A DNA stretch of 64,000 bases, taken from contig NZ_LT900217.1 of the NCBI RefSeq assembly GCF_900199375.1, positions 2,852,001 to 2,916,000 on the forward strand. Reading direction: 5' to 3'. This DNA comes from Gordonibacter urolithinfaciens (GTDB taxonomy: Bacteria; Actinomycetota; Coriobacteriia; Coriobacteriales; Eggerthellaceae). The stretch's first letter is position 1. Every line of letters starts with the position of its first letter. A program made the translations under genes and the position numbers. This document shows, in pieces, positions 18,323 to 27,614 of the stretch. The notes under the pieces are model-generated. The model was not told where the DNA came from and made no database searches. It worked only from the letters and a program-made list of their open reading frames with translations.

Positions 18323-18685
18323 GTGGCTGACGAGAAGGCGTTTTCCCATATTACGGTTACCACCGACGATGATGACGACGTCGTCATCCAGGCGGGCGCC
18401 CGCGCGGTTTCGCGCCCGGTCCCCGTACCCGTGCCGGAGCCCGATTGCGCGCCCGTTGCCGAGGAACCTGCGTCCGGCGAGGCCGCCGCGGAAGAGGACG
18501 TATCCGGCAACCCGTCTTCCAGCCGCTCGGGCGAGATGCCGCGGTCCTCGGAGGAGCCCTGTCGCGAGCAGCGGCTCGAAGATCTTTCGGGAGCACCCAT
18601 GCCCAAGGCCCAGAAGGCCGTGCTGGCTACGGCGCTGCTGCTCATCGTAGGGTTCGCCGCATACTACTTCTTCTTCATGCGCTGA
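18323..18685 (+). CDS. Small acidic protein with C-terminal membrane anchor, unknown function
   Basis: 120 residues from GTG at 18323 with AAAGGA 8 nt upstream. The first part has a DDDDD run, then a Pro/Glu-rich flexible region, and the last ~20 residues are hydrophobic (VLATALLLIVGFAAYYFFF) before a short MR end: a tail-anchored layout with the bulk in the cytosol. I do not recognise the family. It is followed after 32 bp by a larger membrane-anchored protein and may be in one operon with it. Confidence 0.65.
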   Translation: MADEKAFSHITVTTDDDDDVVIQAGARAVSRPVPVPVPEPDCAPVAEEPASGEAAAEEDVSGNPSSSRSGEMPRSSEEPCREQRLEDLSGAPMPKAQKAVLATALLLIVGFAAYYFFFMR

Positions 18686-18717
18686 TGCGCTCTCCTCAAA
18701 GGCAGGAAGGTCGAACG

Positions 18718-19905
18718 ATGCCAAAACACGCTGCAAGCAAACCATCCGGGGCCCCGTCGGATCCCGATCGCATTCCCGATGCCGGCGGCCCTGCCGCAGA
18801 CGACCGCGACGAGCGCATCGGCCTGACGGAGGCGTTCGCGCCCGTCGGCGCCGACCCGGTGGCCGCAGCGCCCGAGGCTCCAGCCGACGACCGGGACAAC
18901 GCCATCGGCCTCACCCAGGCGTTCGCCCCGGTGGGCGGTGCTCCGAGCGGCCCGGCGCATGCCGGCGGCTTCAGCTACAAGGGCGACACCGACGACGAGT
19001 ACCCGGACGCCTTCGACAGCCTCGAGCCGCGCGACACGCCGTCGCTGCTGCTCGACGACGAGGCGCCCCTGGAGCCCGAGCCGCCGAAGGGCCTCCACGG
19101 CAAGAAGGACAAGACGGACGTGCCCCCGCATATGCGCAAGTCGCGCCGCATGCGCCGCGTGCTCATCGTGGTTATCGTGCTGCTGGTGGTGCTCATCGGC
19201 GTTCTGGGCTACCTCACCTGGCGCCTCGTCACCGAGAGCCAGACGCTGGCCGCCCAGCAGACGCAGCAGCAGCAGGACGCGCAGGAGGTGACCGCCATCC
19301 AGCAGGAGGAGACGAAGGACGCCTCCACCGAGACCACGAAGAAGACCGAGGCGCCGAACCTCGCCGCCGTGCTGGGCCTCGGCCAGGACGAGGCCCTGGC
19401 TGCGCTCGCCCATGGCGCCCAGGTAACCGCCTCGAAGGACGTGAACGAGGAAGGCAACCCCATCAAGAAGGACGTGACGGTGGCTTTGACCGACGAGCCG
19501 GCCGACACGCGCACGGGCACGCCCACGGTGTACCTGGGCCTCAACGAGGAGGGCAAGGTCGTGCAGGCGGGCTATTCCGCCTCCACCGCCGCGCTCGGCT
19601 ACGGATCGAGGAGTTTCGCTGATATCGTCCAGAATGATCATGTTGTAGAAAGAACATTGCAAGAGGCTGGTGTTCCTGTTGCCGAAGGCTCTGCCGTGCT
19701 TCCCGAGGACAAGATGGTTTATACCACTATGGATTCCAGTGGCACTAGGGTCGTGAAGGAGAACTGCTCGTTCTCGGGCACGGTCGACCTGAACGGCGCG
19801 CCCCACGAGTGGTCCGCGGTGCTGTCCTATAACTACACCACCGCGAACATGTCCGGCAACCTTGCCGACACCATCCGCATCATCTACGTGTACATCAACG
19901 CTTAG
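18718..19905 (+). CDS. Single-pass membrane protein with extracytoplasmic domain, unknown function
   Basis: 395 residues; ATG at 18718 behind GGCAGGAAGG. The cytosolic part has two near-identical repeats (DDRDERIGLTEAFAPVG and DDRDNAIGLTQAFAPVG). A basic patch precedes one membrane helix (VLIVVIVLLVVLIGVLGYL, ~residues 148-170), then a Gln/Glu/Thr-rich stalk and a ~200-residue C-terminal domain outside the cell. Within that domain, 19610-19750 is clearly lower in GC and uses rarer codons than the flanks, as if recombined from a different allele. Function not recognised. Confidence 0.75.
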   Translation: MPKHAASKPSGAPSDPDRIPDAGGPAADDRDERIGLTEAFAPVGADPVAAAPEAPADDRDNAIGLTQAFAPVGGAPSGPAHAGGFSYKGDTDDEYPDAFDSLEPRDTPSLLLDDEAPLEPEPPKGLHGKKDKTDVPPHMRKSRRMRRVLIVVIVLLVVLIGVLGYLTWRLVTESQTLAAQQTQQQQDAQEVTAIQQEETKDASTETTKKTEAPNLAAVLGLGQDEALAALAHGAQVTASKDVNEEGNPIKKDVTVALTDEPADTRTGTPTVYLGLNEEGKVVQAGYSASTAALGYGSRSFADIVQNDHVVERTLQEAGVPVAEGSAVLPEDKMVYTTMDSSGTRVVKENCSFSGTVDLNGAPHEWSAVLSYNYTTANMSGNLADTIRIIYVYINA

Positions 19906-19906
19906 G

Positions 19907-19936
19907 GGTTCCGGCGGCCTCCTGGCCGCCGGAACC
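19907..19936. terminator. Strong hairpin after the membrane protein gene
   Basis: Perfect 13-bp stem GGTTCCGGCGGCC/GGCCGCCGGAACC with TCCT loop, directly after the stop codon. There is no T tract, so it may act as a weak terminator or RNA stabiliser. Confidence 0.55.
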
Positions 19937-19948
19937 TGCCGACGCTGC

Positions 19949-20046
19949 GGCCGGCCGTGGTGCCCGATCTTGCCGCGATCCCGGAGGCTCGCGTACCGCA
20001 GTACGCTTCGCCTCCGCAATACCGCCAACCTCGGGCACGGCCGGCC
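19949..20046. repeat. Long nested hairpin between convergent genes
   Basis: Outer arms GGCCGGCCGTG...TGCCCGA pair imperfectly with TCGGGCAC-GGCCGGCC; the inner hairpin is GGAGGC..GCGTAC / GTACGC..GCCTCC (19983-20015). About 98 bp in total with no coding capacity. Possibly a shared terminator or a small palindromic repeat element. Confidence 0.55.
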
Positions 20047-20091
20047 TCGCTAACTTGCTACGACAATATGCGATCCCGTTTTCGCGCCTTC

Positions 20092-20913
20092 TCACGCCCC
20101 GTGCGGTCGGAAGCCGAAGTACTGCTCGCAGGCGTCGGCGAAGGCTGCCTCGTCGGGCAGGGGGATGCGCTCCTTCTTGCCGTCTTTTCGCACGGTGAGC
20201 ATGTCGTCCCAGATGGCGAAGTAGCCGTTCGGCGTGCGCAGGTTCGCTATGCGGTGGTCGTGGAACTCCGTGCCCGGACGGGAGCAGGCAAGGTTGAGCG
20301 CGTCGAAGTCCCTGTCCATCACGGTTGCCAGGCACAGCTCCAGCTCGGTCTGCATGCGAGAGGGCCCCTCGATGCCGTAGAGATCCTTCTTCGCCCCGGT
20401 CACGCGATCCACGGCCCACCAGTACGCGTCGATGCGGCGCGCGGTGAACGACTCGCCGCGGATGATCTGCTCCTGTCCGTCCGCGAGCGAGAGCGAGGCC
20501 GAGGGCAGCGGCCCGCCGAAGCCCACGTCCACGAGGACCTCTTTGCCGTCCAGCTCCACGAGCACGGCGCGGTGGTTGATGGGATCTTTCACCTTGGCCC
20601 CGCATACGGCGCGGCACAGGCACGGACGCACCCGGTAGCCCAGGCTTGCCAGCAGCGCCTCGAACAAGGCGTTCAGCTCGAAGCAGTAGCCGCCGCGGCG
20701 TTGCGCGACCAGCTTGTCGAACACCCGGGCCGGCTCCAGGTCGGGCGGCTCGGTGCAGCGGTACATGTCGATGGTCTCGAACGGGATGGAGCACTGGTGC
20801 GCGTAGACGAGTTCGTCGAGCGCCTCCCGCGTGGGACGTTCGGGCCGCTCGAGCCCGAGGCGTGCAAGGTAGGCGCGCGTCCTTTGCGCGCCGAGAGCGA
20901 ATTCGCCTTCCAT
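20092..20913 (-). CDS. nat: Arylamine N-acetyltransferase
   Basis: 273 residues, standard NAT length. The catalytic triad is visible: Cys77 in RRGGYCFELN, His114 in INHRAVLV and Asp129 in LVDVGFGG. NATs move an acetyl group from acetyl-CoA to arylamines, hydrazines or polyketide-like amines in the cytosol. Monocistronic, convergent with the membrane protein gene to its left. Confidence 0.95.
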   Translation of the reverse strand: MEGEFALGAQRTRAYLARLGLERPERPTREALDELVYAHQCSIPFETIDMYRCTEPPDLEPARVFDKLVAQRRGGYCFELNALFEALLASLGYRVRPCLCRAVCGAKVKDPINHRAVLVELDGKEVLVDVGFGGPLPSASLSLADGQEQIIRGESFTARRIDAYWWAVDRVTGAKKDLYGIEGPSRMQTELELCLATVMDRDFDALNLACSRPGTEFHDHRIANLRTPNGYFAIWDDMLTVRKDGKKERIPLPDEAAFADACEQYFGFRPHGA

Positions 20914-21093
20914 AGATCTCCCCTGTTCGGTCTACGGTGCCCGGGCTTCCCCTGCGCCCGAGGCGTCACGTGCCAATGATAACGCAAAACGCACGCAAAG
21001 TGGGATGGGCCTTCCATCTTGCTCGATGCGGCCGCTTGCATGGCGGGCGGGCGCAGGCCGACAGGGCGGGCGGAACGCGACCGGCGCGGCGGC

Positions 21094-21507
21094 CTACTCG
21101 GCCTCGTCGGCCTTGCGGGCGGCGCGCACGTTCTCGAGCGAGATGGTGGGGATGCGCACGAGCATGAGGTACAGCAGGAACAGGGCCACGCAGCCCAGGA
21201 CGATCCAGACGACGGGCTTGCGGACGAAAAAGGCGCTGGCGCCCATGAGCACGAACGACACGGTGAGTATGCGCACCTTCGTGGCAGCGGGGATGCCCCC
21301 GGCCTCCTTGAACGCGGCCACGTAGGTGCGGTAAACCTTCGTGGAGACGATCCACGCGTGGCAGCGCGGCGACGACCGCGCGAACAGGAACGTGGCCAGA
21401 AGGAGCAGCGGGGTGGTGGGCAGCACGGGCACGAACACGCCGATGCAGCCTATGACGCAGGCGATCCAGGCTCCGGCGAGCATGAGCAGGCGGGGCAGGC
21501 GATTCAT
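21094..21507 (-). CDS. DUF454 (YbaN-like) membrane protein
   Basis: 137 residues from ATG 21507, with GGAAGGA 5 nt upstream. The first 30 residues form a membrane helix ending in GVFVPVLPTTPLLLLATF, the DUF454 signature, then FARSSPRCHAWI, and two more helices near residues 80-120. Function of the family is unknown. The longer in-frame extension to 21792 lacks a ribosome site. Confidence 0.88.
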   Translation of the reverse strand: MNRLPRLLMLAGAWIACVIGCIGVFVPVLPTTPLLLLATFLFARSSPRCHAWIVSTKVYRTYVAAFKEAGGIPAATKVRILTVSFVLMGASAFFVRKPVVWIVLGCVALFLLYLMLVRIPTISLENVRAARKADEAE

Positions 21508-21786
21508 GGAAGTCCTTCCGTAGCGGTGGGCGGACGGTGCTCCTCGGCGGCGTTTCGCCGTTGGCAGCAGTATACCGAACGCCAAGCTCCGCGGGCGGAA
21601 TCCGCGGGGTTTTCCCGACGGGCGGCCTCGGAAGGTCCTTTCCGGCCATGCGCGAGGTTGCGCGCATGGCCGGCACGCGGCATCGCCGATTGCACGTGGC
21701 CTGGCGAAAAGATGGCGAGAGGCTGGCTTTGGCGAGGAGGCGGAGAAGACGGCAGGGAAGGTTACGCGAAAAGGACGATTCACCCC

Positions 21787-21814
21787 TTGCATCTTCCGCT
21801 TGCCGTGCTACAAT
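21787..21814 (+). promoter_or_regulatory. Promoter of infC-rpmI-rplT
   Basis: TTGCAT (21787-21792), 16-bp spacer, TACAAT (21809-21814). Nearly the same -35 and context (CCCTTGCAT) occurs before tRNA-Glu at 32647, suggesting the housekeeping sigma factor. Confidence 0.7.
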
Positions 21815-21995
21815 AGGCAGGCTGTTTACACAAGCGAGGGGAAACCCTCCACCTGATTCGGCGCTTCGGCTGCTGATGGGTCGCTCGAATACGGGGCCGC
21901 ACGCGGCCCGGTCATGAGAATCGAACCCGTCGCTTTCCGGAGCGGCGGGTTTTTCATTGAAGCGCGCAAGCGCGGAAGAATGGGAGGTGAGCGCG
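21815..21995 (+). promoter_or_regulatory. infC leader with intrinsic terminator (ribosomal-protein autoregulation)
   Basis: About 170-nt leader with hairpins at GAGGGGAAACCCTC and GGGCCGC/GCGGCCC, then a terminator stem AACCCGTCGC/GCGGCGGGTT followed by T (about 21926-21955) just before infC. In other bacteria the L20 protein controls this operon through such a leader; the same role is inferred here. Confidence 0.6.
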
Positions 21996-22571
21996 ATAGC
22001 TGCTCAAGAGCCTCGGCTCAACGAAGAAATCACCGTCCGGGAATGCCGTCTGATCGGCTTCGACGGCGAGCAGATGGGCATTTACGTCACGGCGGAGGCC
22101 CAGCGCGTCGCGGACAACCAGGGGCTCGATCTCGTGGAGATCGCCCCGAACGCCGAACCGCCCGTGTGCCGCATCATGGACTACGGGAAGTTCAAGTACG
22201 ACCAGGCCATCAAGGCCAAGCAGGCCCGCAAGAACCAGAGCAAGGTCGAGACGAAGGAAATGAAGTTCCGGCCGAAGATCGACGTGGGCGACTACACGAC
22301 GAAGAAGAAGCACGTCATGCGCTTCCTCGACGCCGGCAACAAGGTGAAGATCACCATCATGTTCCGCGGGCGCGAGATGGCGCACCCGGAGCTGGGCCTC
22401 ACCATCCTGGAGCGCCTGGCCGACGACCTGAAGGACGAGGCGGTCATCGAGAACCAGCCGAAGATGGAAGGCCGCAACATGCACATGCTCATCGCCCCCC
22501 TGCCCGCAGCGGTGGCGGCGAAGAAGAAAAAGGAAAACGAGAAGAAGGAAGCTGAAGGGAAGGACGAGTAA
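21996..22571 (+). CDS. infC: Translation initiation factor IF-3, probable AUA start codon
   Basis: 191 residues from ATA at 21996 ([21 protein letters not shown]...). The N-domain block [16 protein letters not shown] and the C-domain with [12 protein letters not shown] are standard IF3. A perfect anti-16S site GGAGGTGA (21983-21990) ends 5 nt before this ATA, ideal spacing, whereas the in-frame GTG at 21987 lies inside that site and the ATG at 21957 is far upstream. Rare AUU/AUA/AUC starts in infC allow IF3 to repress itself by rejecting poor initiation codons. First gene of infC-rpmI-rplT. Confidence 0.93.
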   Translation: MAAQEPRLNEEITVRECRLIGFDGEQMGIYVTAEAQRVADNQGLDLVEIAPNAEPPVCRIMDYGKFKYDQAIKAKQARKNQSKVETKEMKFRPKIDVGDYTTKKKHVMRFLDAGNKVKITIMFRGREMAHPELGLTILERLADDLKDEAVIENQPKMEGRNMHMLIAPLPAAVAAKKKKENEKKEAEGKDE

Positions 22572-22768
22572 TGCCCAAGATGAAGACCCATCGCGGCACC
22601 GCGAAGCGTTTCCGCGTCACCGGTTCCGGCAAGATCATGCGCTCGAAGGCCTACAAGAGCCACATCATGACCAAGAAGAGCCAGAAGCGCAAGCGCAACT
22701 TCCGCCACGAAACCGAAGTGTCCAAGGCCGATCAGAAGACCGTCGCGCGCGGTCTCGGCCTTCGCTAG
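22571..22768 (+). CDS. rpmI: Ribosomal protein L35
   Basis: 65 residues, basic, opening [20 protein letters not shown], the L35 signature. The ATG overlaps the infC stop (TAATG), so the two are coupled. Part of the 50S subunit. Confidence 0.98.
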   Translation: MPKMKTHRGTAKRFRVTGSGKIMRSKAYKSHIMTKKSQKRKRNFRHETEVSKADQKTVARGLGLR

Positions 22769-22789
22769 AGAAGGAACAGGTGATAGAAC

Positions 22790-23143
22790 ATGGCTCGTGT
22801 CAAGCGTGCAGTCAGCGCCCATAAGAAGCGTCGTACCATCCTCAACCGCGCCAAGGGCTACTACGGTGCGAAGTCCCGTTCCTACCGTGCCGCGAAGGAG
22901 CAGGTGCAGCATTCGCTCCAGTACATGTACCGCGACCGCCGCAACAAGAAGCGCGAGATCCGTCGCCTCTGGATCACCCGCATCAACGCGGCCGCCCGCA
23001 TCAACGGCATGAGCTACTCGGTGCTCATGAACGGCCTCAAGAAGGCCGGCGTGCAGCTGGACCGCAAGGTGCTGTCCGACATGGCCGTCAACGACCCCGC
23101 GGCGTTCACCGCCATCACCGAGGTTGCCAAGAAGGCCCTGTAG
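22790..23143 (+). CDS. rplT: Ribosomal protein L20
   Basis: 117 residues, opening [15 protein letters not shown] with the conserved [13 protein letters not shown] block. Binds 23S rRNA early in 50S assembly and is the likely repressor of this operon via the leader. GAAGGAACAGG precedes the ATG. Confidence 0.98.
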   Translation: MARVKRAVSAHKKRRTILNRAKGYYGAKSRSYRAAKEQVQHSLQYMYRDRRNKKREIRRLWITRINAAARINGMSYSVLMNGLKKAGVQLDRKVLSDMAVNDPAAFTAITEVAKKAL

Positions 23144-23204
23144 CAACCTGCGGGCCTTCGGGCCTGCAGAGCTTTCTGCGCCGGGAACGAACGGCGCCAT
23201 GAAG

Positions 23205-23231
23205 AAAAGGCCCCGCATCGCGGGGCCTTTT
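23205..23231. terminator. Terminator after rplT, usable in both directions
   Basis: AAAAGGCCCCGC / GCGGGGCCTTTT with a 3-nt loop. Ends the ribosomal operon and can also end the minus-strand nifX-like gene on the other side. Confidence 0.9.
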
Positions 23232-23253
23232 GCGGTGCTCGATGGGGCGCCGG

Positions 23254-23310
23254 GTGTGACAGGGGTGTGACAGGGGGACGTGTGTGACAGGGGGACGGGG
23301 ACAATGTCAC
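23254..23310. repeat. REP-like repeat cluster (GTGTGACAGGGG type)
   Basis: Three head-to-tail copies of TGTGACAGGGG, the last extended to TGTGACAGGGGGACGGGGAC then AATGTCAC, whose ends TGTGAC...GTCAC pair. It resembles the REPs around the RAYT gene at 56.3-57.2 kb (TGAGACAGGGGGACGGGGAT...TGTCTCA), with changes in both stem arms that keep pairing. Confidence 0.75.
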
Positions 23311-23333
23311 GCCCCGTGGAGGGGACGGGCGTC

Positions 23334-23711
23334 TTACGCTTCGGCAAGATCCCGGTCGTGGCCATCTTCGTGCTCCCAGCCATCCAGGTGGCACAGCTCG
23401 TCCACGCCGGTGAGCGTGCGGGTGAGGTAGGCCTGCACCACTTCGCGCGCGCTTCCGTGCGCGCCGGCTATGACCTCGATACCTGCATGGCAGAACACGT
23501 TCGCCACGTCGTAGTCGATGGCTCCCACGATGAGCGTGTCCACGCCCATCTCCACGAGCAGAGCCACGAGCTTGGGGGCGGCCAAGCCGGGGTTCGGCAG
23601 GTTCTGGCATTCCACGATGATGCCCCGGTCGACCCGGTAACACATGTAGCTGGCGCATTGCCTGAAACGGGGAGCAACTTCCAAGCCTTCGCTGGCTACT
23701 GCGATCCTCAT
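23334..23711 (-). CDS. NifX/NifB-type dinitrogenase cofactor domain protein
   Basis: 125 residues. MRIAVASEGLEVAPRFRQC, then LVEMGVDTLIVGAI and EVIAGAHGSAREVVQAYL match the small Nitro_FeMo-Co domain, which binds metal or Fe-S cofactors. The chosen ATG (23711) follows GGAAAGGG; a start 5 codons upstream is possible. No nitrogenase genes are near, so it is one of the widespread stand-alone members of unknown role in anaerobes. A His/Asp-rich C-terminus (DGWEHEDGHDRD) could bind metal. Confidence 0.82.
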   Translation of the reverse strand: MRIAVASEGLEVAPRFRQCASYMCYRVDRGIIVECQNLPNPGLAAPKLVALLVEMGVDTLIVGAIDYDVANVFCHAGIEVIAGAHGSAREVVQAYLTRTLTGVDELCHLDGWEHEDGHDRDLAEA

Positions 23712-23812
23712 GAGCACCCTTTCCATTCGATCTGACTCCCTTACGATAGCGTGTTTGCCCGATTGCGTGTCCGCCCTTTCGCCCAGCGGGGAAAAATAGT
23801 AAGCTGAACGAC

Positions 23813-26800
23813 ATGGATACCTTTGAAGAGCTTTCTTATGACGTCGTCGTGGTTGGAGCGGGCATAGCCGGCGCGGCCTGTGCCCGCGAGCTGTCCCGCT
23901 ACCGGCTTGACGTGGCCGTGCTCGAAGCCGGCAACGACGTGGCCTGCGGGGCGACCCGCGCGAACTCCGGCATCGTGCATGCCGGCTACGACCCGGTGCC
24001 CGGCACGCTCAAGGCGCGCTACAACCGGGAGGGCTCGCGGCTCTTCGCTCGGTGGGCCGACGAGCTGGGTTTCGCCTACCGGCGCAACGGCTCGCTCGTG
24101 CTGGCGTTCACCGACGAGGAGCTGGCGAGCGTCCGTGCGCTCGTGGCACGGGCGGCGGAGAACGGCGTGGAGGGCGTGCGCGAGCTGGACGCTGCGGAGG
24201 TGCGCGCGCTGGAGCCGGCCGTCGCCCCGTCTGCGAAGGGCGCGCTGCTGGCCGAGACCGGCGCCCTATGCGATCCGTACGAGGTTGCGCTCGCCTGCTT
24301 GGAGCAGGCCGCGGAGCACGGCGCGCGGCTGTTCTTCGGCGAGCGGGTGGTGGGCATCGGGCGGTCGGGGCAGGCCGGCGAGGGCGGTCCGGACGGCTCG
24401 GGCGGGCGCTATCTCGTGTCGACCTCGTCAGGCGCGCGCATTGCCTGCCGGGCCGTGGTGAACGCGGCGGGCGTGCATGCCGACGAATTGAACAACCTGG
24501 TGAGCGCCCTCAAGCTTCGCATCGTGCCGCGGCGGGGCGAGTACCTGCTCTACGACACCGACCAGGGCGGCGCGTTCTCCCACACGGTGTTCCAAGCGCC
24601 CTCGCGCGCGGGCAAGGGCGTGCTCGTGACGCCGACCGTGCACGGCAACCTGCTGGTGGGGCCGAACGCCGTGGAGCAGGGGAGCAAGGAGGACGTGTCC
24701 ACGAGCGCCGAGGGCCTCGCGTTCGTGCTGGAGGCGGCGCGGCGAACGTGGCCCGATGCGGGCACGCGCGGAGTCATCGCGAACTTCGCGGGTCTGCGTG
24801 CCTCGTGCGCGGAGGGCGACTTCGTCATCGGCCAGCCGGACGACGCGCCGGGCTTCTTCAACGTTGCCTGCTTCGACTCTCCGGGCCTCACCTCGGCGCC
24901 CGCCGTGGCCGTGGACGTGGCCGCCGGCGTGGCCGGGCTGCTGGGGGCTTCGCCAAGGCCGGACTTCGACCCGCGCCGCCGGCACGCCGTTCCGTTCTCC
25001 GGGATGGGCGAGGAGGAGCGTGCCCGAGCCATCGCGGCCGATCCACGCGCCGGGCATGTGGTGTGCCGCTGCTGCGAGGTGACGGAGGCCGAGGTCGTGG
25101 CGGCGCTTCATGGCCCGGTGCCCGTGCTCTCGCTCGACGCGCTCAAATGGCGCACGCGCGCTACGATGGGGCGGTGCCACGGCGGGTTCTGCTCGCCCGA
25201 GATCGCGAAGATCGTCGCGCGCGAGACGGGCACGGCTCCGGACGCCTTGGACAAGCGGCTGCCGGGCTCGCCGCTCGTGGCCGCGGCGCGGCCGGACTAT
25301 GCGGCGCTGGCGCGGATCGAAGGCGAAGGGGGCCTTGCGGCCGGCGCGCACGCGCTTTCGGGCGCGGCAGGGCGCGGCACCGACACGGTCGGGTCGCTTG
25401 CCGATGCCCCTTACGTGGCGGGTTCCCCCTACGACGTGGTCGTGGTGGGCGGGGGCGCGGCGGGCATGGCCGCTGCGCGCGCCGCAGCCGACGCCGAAGC
25501 GCGCCGGGTGCTTTTGGTGGACCGCGAGGCGAAGCTGGGCGGCATCCTGAAGCAGTGCGTGCACAACGGGTTCGGCCTGCACCGCTTCGGCGAGGAGCTC
25601 ACCGGGCCCGAGTACGCCGCGCGCGAGGCCGCGGCGCTCGAAGGGCGCCCGGCCGCCGTTGGCGGTGAGGCCGGGGCGCAGGATGCGCCCGGTGCGACGG
25701 CCTGCGTGGAGGTGCTGCTCGGAGCGTCGGTGCTTTCGGTAGACGCGGCGCGCGCCGATGCCGGGGAGCTTGTGGTGCGCGCAGTGAGCGGGGCGGGGGT
25801 CCACGTGCTGCGCGCCCGCGCCGTCGTGCTGGCCACGGGCTCGCGCGAGCGCGGCGCCGGCGCGCTCAACCTGGCCGGCAGCCGCCCGTCGGGCGTGTTC
25901 TCGGCCGGCAGCGCGCAGAACTTCATGAATTTGCAGGGGTGCCTGCCGGGCCGGCGCGCCGTCATCCTGGGCTCGGGCGACATCGGCCTTATCATGGCGC
26001 GCCGCCTGGCCTCCCAGGGCGCCCAGGTCGAGGGCGTCTACGAGCTGATGCCCCATCCCTCGGGCCTGCGGCGCAACATCGTGCAGTGCCTGGACGACTT
26101 CGGCATCCCGCTGCACCTGAGCCGCACGGTCGTGCGGCTGGAGGGTGCGGGCCGGCTGGAGGCCGTGCACATCGCCCACGTCGACCCCGCCACGCTCAAG
26201 CCCGTTCCGGGTACCGAGCGGCGCGTGGCCTGCGACACCCTGCTGCTGTCCGTGGGCCTCATCCCCGAGAACGAGGTGGCGAAGACGGCCGGCGCGGCGC
26301 TCGATGCGGTGACGGGCGGCCCGCGGGTCGACAACCGGTTGGCCACCGGCGTGCCGGGGCTCTTCGCCTGCGGAAACGCGCTGCATGTGCACGACTTGGT
26401 GGACCATGCGTCCGCCGAGGGCGAGTCGGCCGGCGCGGCTGCGGCGGCCTATGCGCGCCGCGTTGCCCTCGGCGGGCATGCTGCCGGGGAGGGGGCGCGC
26501 GGTACCGCGTTGCCGGTTGCCGCCGTGACGGCCGTTCCCGTGCTCCCGGACGAGGGGGTTCGCTACGTGGTTCCCCAGGCCATCGACCCGGCCACGGGTG
26601 CCGACGAGGACGTGACGCTGTCGCTGCGCGTGTCGCGCGCCCTGCGCGGGCCGCGCTTCTTCGTGGAGGGCGTGGCTGCCGACGGGTCGGTGCGCACGGT
26701 GAAGAAAGCCAAGACCATGGTGGCGGTGCCGGCCGAGATGGTGCAGATCAAGCTATCGGGTGCCGACGTTGCGGGCCTCTCCTCGCTGCACGTGCGGGTG

Positions 26801-26911
26801 GAGGGGCGTCCGGACGATGCGCCGCCGTCCGTTGCGTCGCAAGCGGCGGCTTTGCAGGCCGCGCGAGGCGCCGACAAGCGGCCCGACGTGGCGGGAGGGG
26901 GAGCCGAATGA
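23813..26911 (+). CDS. Fused flavoprotein: GlpA-like oxidase, [2Fe-2S] BFD domain and NAD/FAD oxidoreductase
   Basis: 1032 residues. Part 1 (about 8-400) is a DAO-type FAD domain ([16 protein letters not shown] at 11-26; [16 protein letters not shown]) like anaerobic GlpA or L-2-hydroxyglutarate oxidase. Part 2 (about 415-465) is a BFD-like [2Fe-2S] site with Cys418, Cys420, Cys455 and Cys460. Part 3 (about 538-900) is a second Rossmann flavoprotein ([33 protein letters not shown]), then a tail with a FxxKK region. In many Firmicutes and Thermotoga these are separate neighbouring genes, followed by DUF1667 as here. It probably oxidises glycerol-3-phosphate or a related 2-hydroxy compound and passes electrons between the two flavins. 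Substrate is not proven. Confidence 0.88.
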   Translation: MDTFEELSYDVVVVGAGIAGAACARELSRYRLDVAVLEAGNDVACGATRANSGIVHAGYDPVPGTLKARYNREGSRLFARWADELGFAYRRNGSLVLAFTDEELASVRALVARAAENGVEGVRELDAAEVRALEPAVAPSAKGALLAETGALCDPYEVALACLEQAAEHGARLFFGERVVGIGRSGQAGEGGPDGSGGRYLVSTSSGARIACRAVVNAAGVHADELNNLVSALKLRIVPRRGEYLLYDTDQGGAFSHTVFQAPSRAGKGVLVTPTVHGNLLVGPNAVEQGSKEDVSTSAEGLAFVLEAARRTWPDAGTRGVIANFAGLRASCAEGDFVIGQPDDAPGFFNVACFDSPGLTSAPAVAVDVAAGVAGLLGASPRPDFDPRRRHAVPFSGMGEEERARAIAADPRAGHVVCRCCEVTEAEVVAALHGPVPVLSLDALKWRTRATMGRCHGGFCSPEIAKIVARETGTAPDALDKRLPGSPLVAAARPDYAALARIEGEGGLAAGAHALSGAAGRGTDTVGSLADAPYVAGSPYDVVVVGGGAAGMAAARAAADAEARRVLLVDREAKLGGILKQCVHNGFGLHRFGEELTGPEYAAREAAALEGRPAAVGGEAGAQDAPGATACVEVLLGASVLSVDAARADAGELVVRAVSGAGVHVLRARAVVLATGSRERGAGALNLAGSRPSGVFSAGSAQNFMNLQGCLPGRRAVILGSGDIGLIMARRLASQGAQVEGVYELMPHPSGLRRNIVQCLDDFGIPLHLSRTVVRLEGAGRLEAVHIAHVDPATLKPVPGTERRVACDTLLLSVGLIPENEVAKTAGAALDAVTGGPRVDNRLATGVPGLFACGNALHVHDLVDHASAEGESAGAAAAAYARRVALGGHAAGEGARGTALPVAAVTAVPVLPDEGVRYVVPQAIDPATGADEDVTLSLRVSRALRGPRFFVEGVAADGSVRTVKKAKTMVAVPAEMVQIKLSGADVAGLSSLHVRVEGRPDDAPPSVASQAAALQAARGADKRPDVAGGGAE

Positions 26912-27282
26912 TGCAGCTTGCCACCGAGATAACCACGTTCACCTGCATCTGCTGCCCGTTGGGCTGTCAGCTTGAGGTGTCTTTCGACGAGCATGGCAGC
27001 GTGACCGAGGTGTCCGGCAATACGTGCGGGCGCGGTGCGGCGTACGCGGAGCGCGAGGCTGCGGCGCCCGAGCGCATGGTGACGGCCGTGCTGCCCGTGG
27101 AGGGCTGCCTGGAACCCGTGAGCGTGAAGACGGCGTCCCCCGTGCCGAAGGCCCGGGTGGCCGACGTGCTGGCAGCCTGCCTGTCCGCGCGCTTGGCGGC
27201 ACCGGTCGCGGCGGGCGACGTCATCGTGGCCGACGCGTGCGGCACCGGCGTGGACGTCGTCGCCACGAAAAGCGTACCATAG
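26908..27282 (+). CDS. DUF1667 protein, partner of the GlpA-like flavoprotein
   Basis: 124 residues; ATG overlaps the flavoprotein stop (ATGA). [13 protein letters not shown] gives a CxxCxxxC metal or Fe-S motif near the N-terminus, then [23 protein letters not shown], the DUF1667 hallmark with a fourth Cys. The family always sits beside GlpA-like flavoproteins and is thought to be an electron-transfer subunit. The C-terminus [14 protein letters not shown] is also typical. Confidence 0.88.
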   Translation: MMQLATEITTFTCICCPLGCQLEVSFDEHGSVTEVSGNTCGRGAAYAEREAAAPERMVTAVLPVEGCLEPVSVKTASPVPKARVADVLAACLSARLAAPVAAGDVIVADACGTGVDVVATKSVP

Positions 27283-27359
27283 CGGCGAGGATTGCAAAGG
27301 GCTGCCAGGAGCGAGGGCGCCGGCAGGCGAGGCGAGGGCGAAGGGGCAAGGTGGCCGCC

Positions 27360-27614
27360 ATGGCGGACGAAGACGTGCGGGGACAGCAGGAGGAAGGGCG
27401 CGGTGCCCGCATCGCGGGGACGGCCATCGTGGCTGTGGGCGTGGTCGCGCTGATATTCGCCGCTGCCGCGGCGGCGTTCTTCCTGTTGGCCGAGCTGCTG
27501 CAGGGAGCGTGGCTCCTGGCCGGCAGCGCGCTCGTCGTGCTGGCCGGCCTCGTGTGGGCCGCCAACCGCCTGGTTCGCGTCGCCGCCAACCAGAACAAGG
27601 ACCCGCTGGGGTAA
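27360..27614 (+). CDS. Small two-helix membrane protein, unknown function
   Basis: 84 residues. A charged N-terminus, then two hydrophobic helices (TAIVAVGVVALIFAAAAAAFF and LLAGSALVVLAGLVWAANRLV) and a short basic tail. AAGGGG is upstream; a GTG at 27351 is an alternative start. Family not recognised; it may be cotranscribed with the flavoprotein genes. Confidence 0.6.
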   Translation: MADEDVRGQQEEGRGARIAGTAIVAVGVVALIFAAAAAAFFLLAELLQGAWLLAGSALVVLAGLVWAANRLVRVAANQNKDPLG

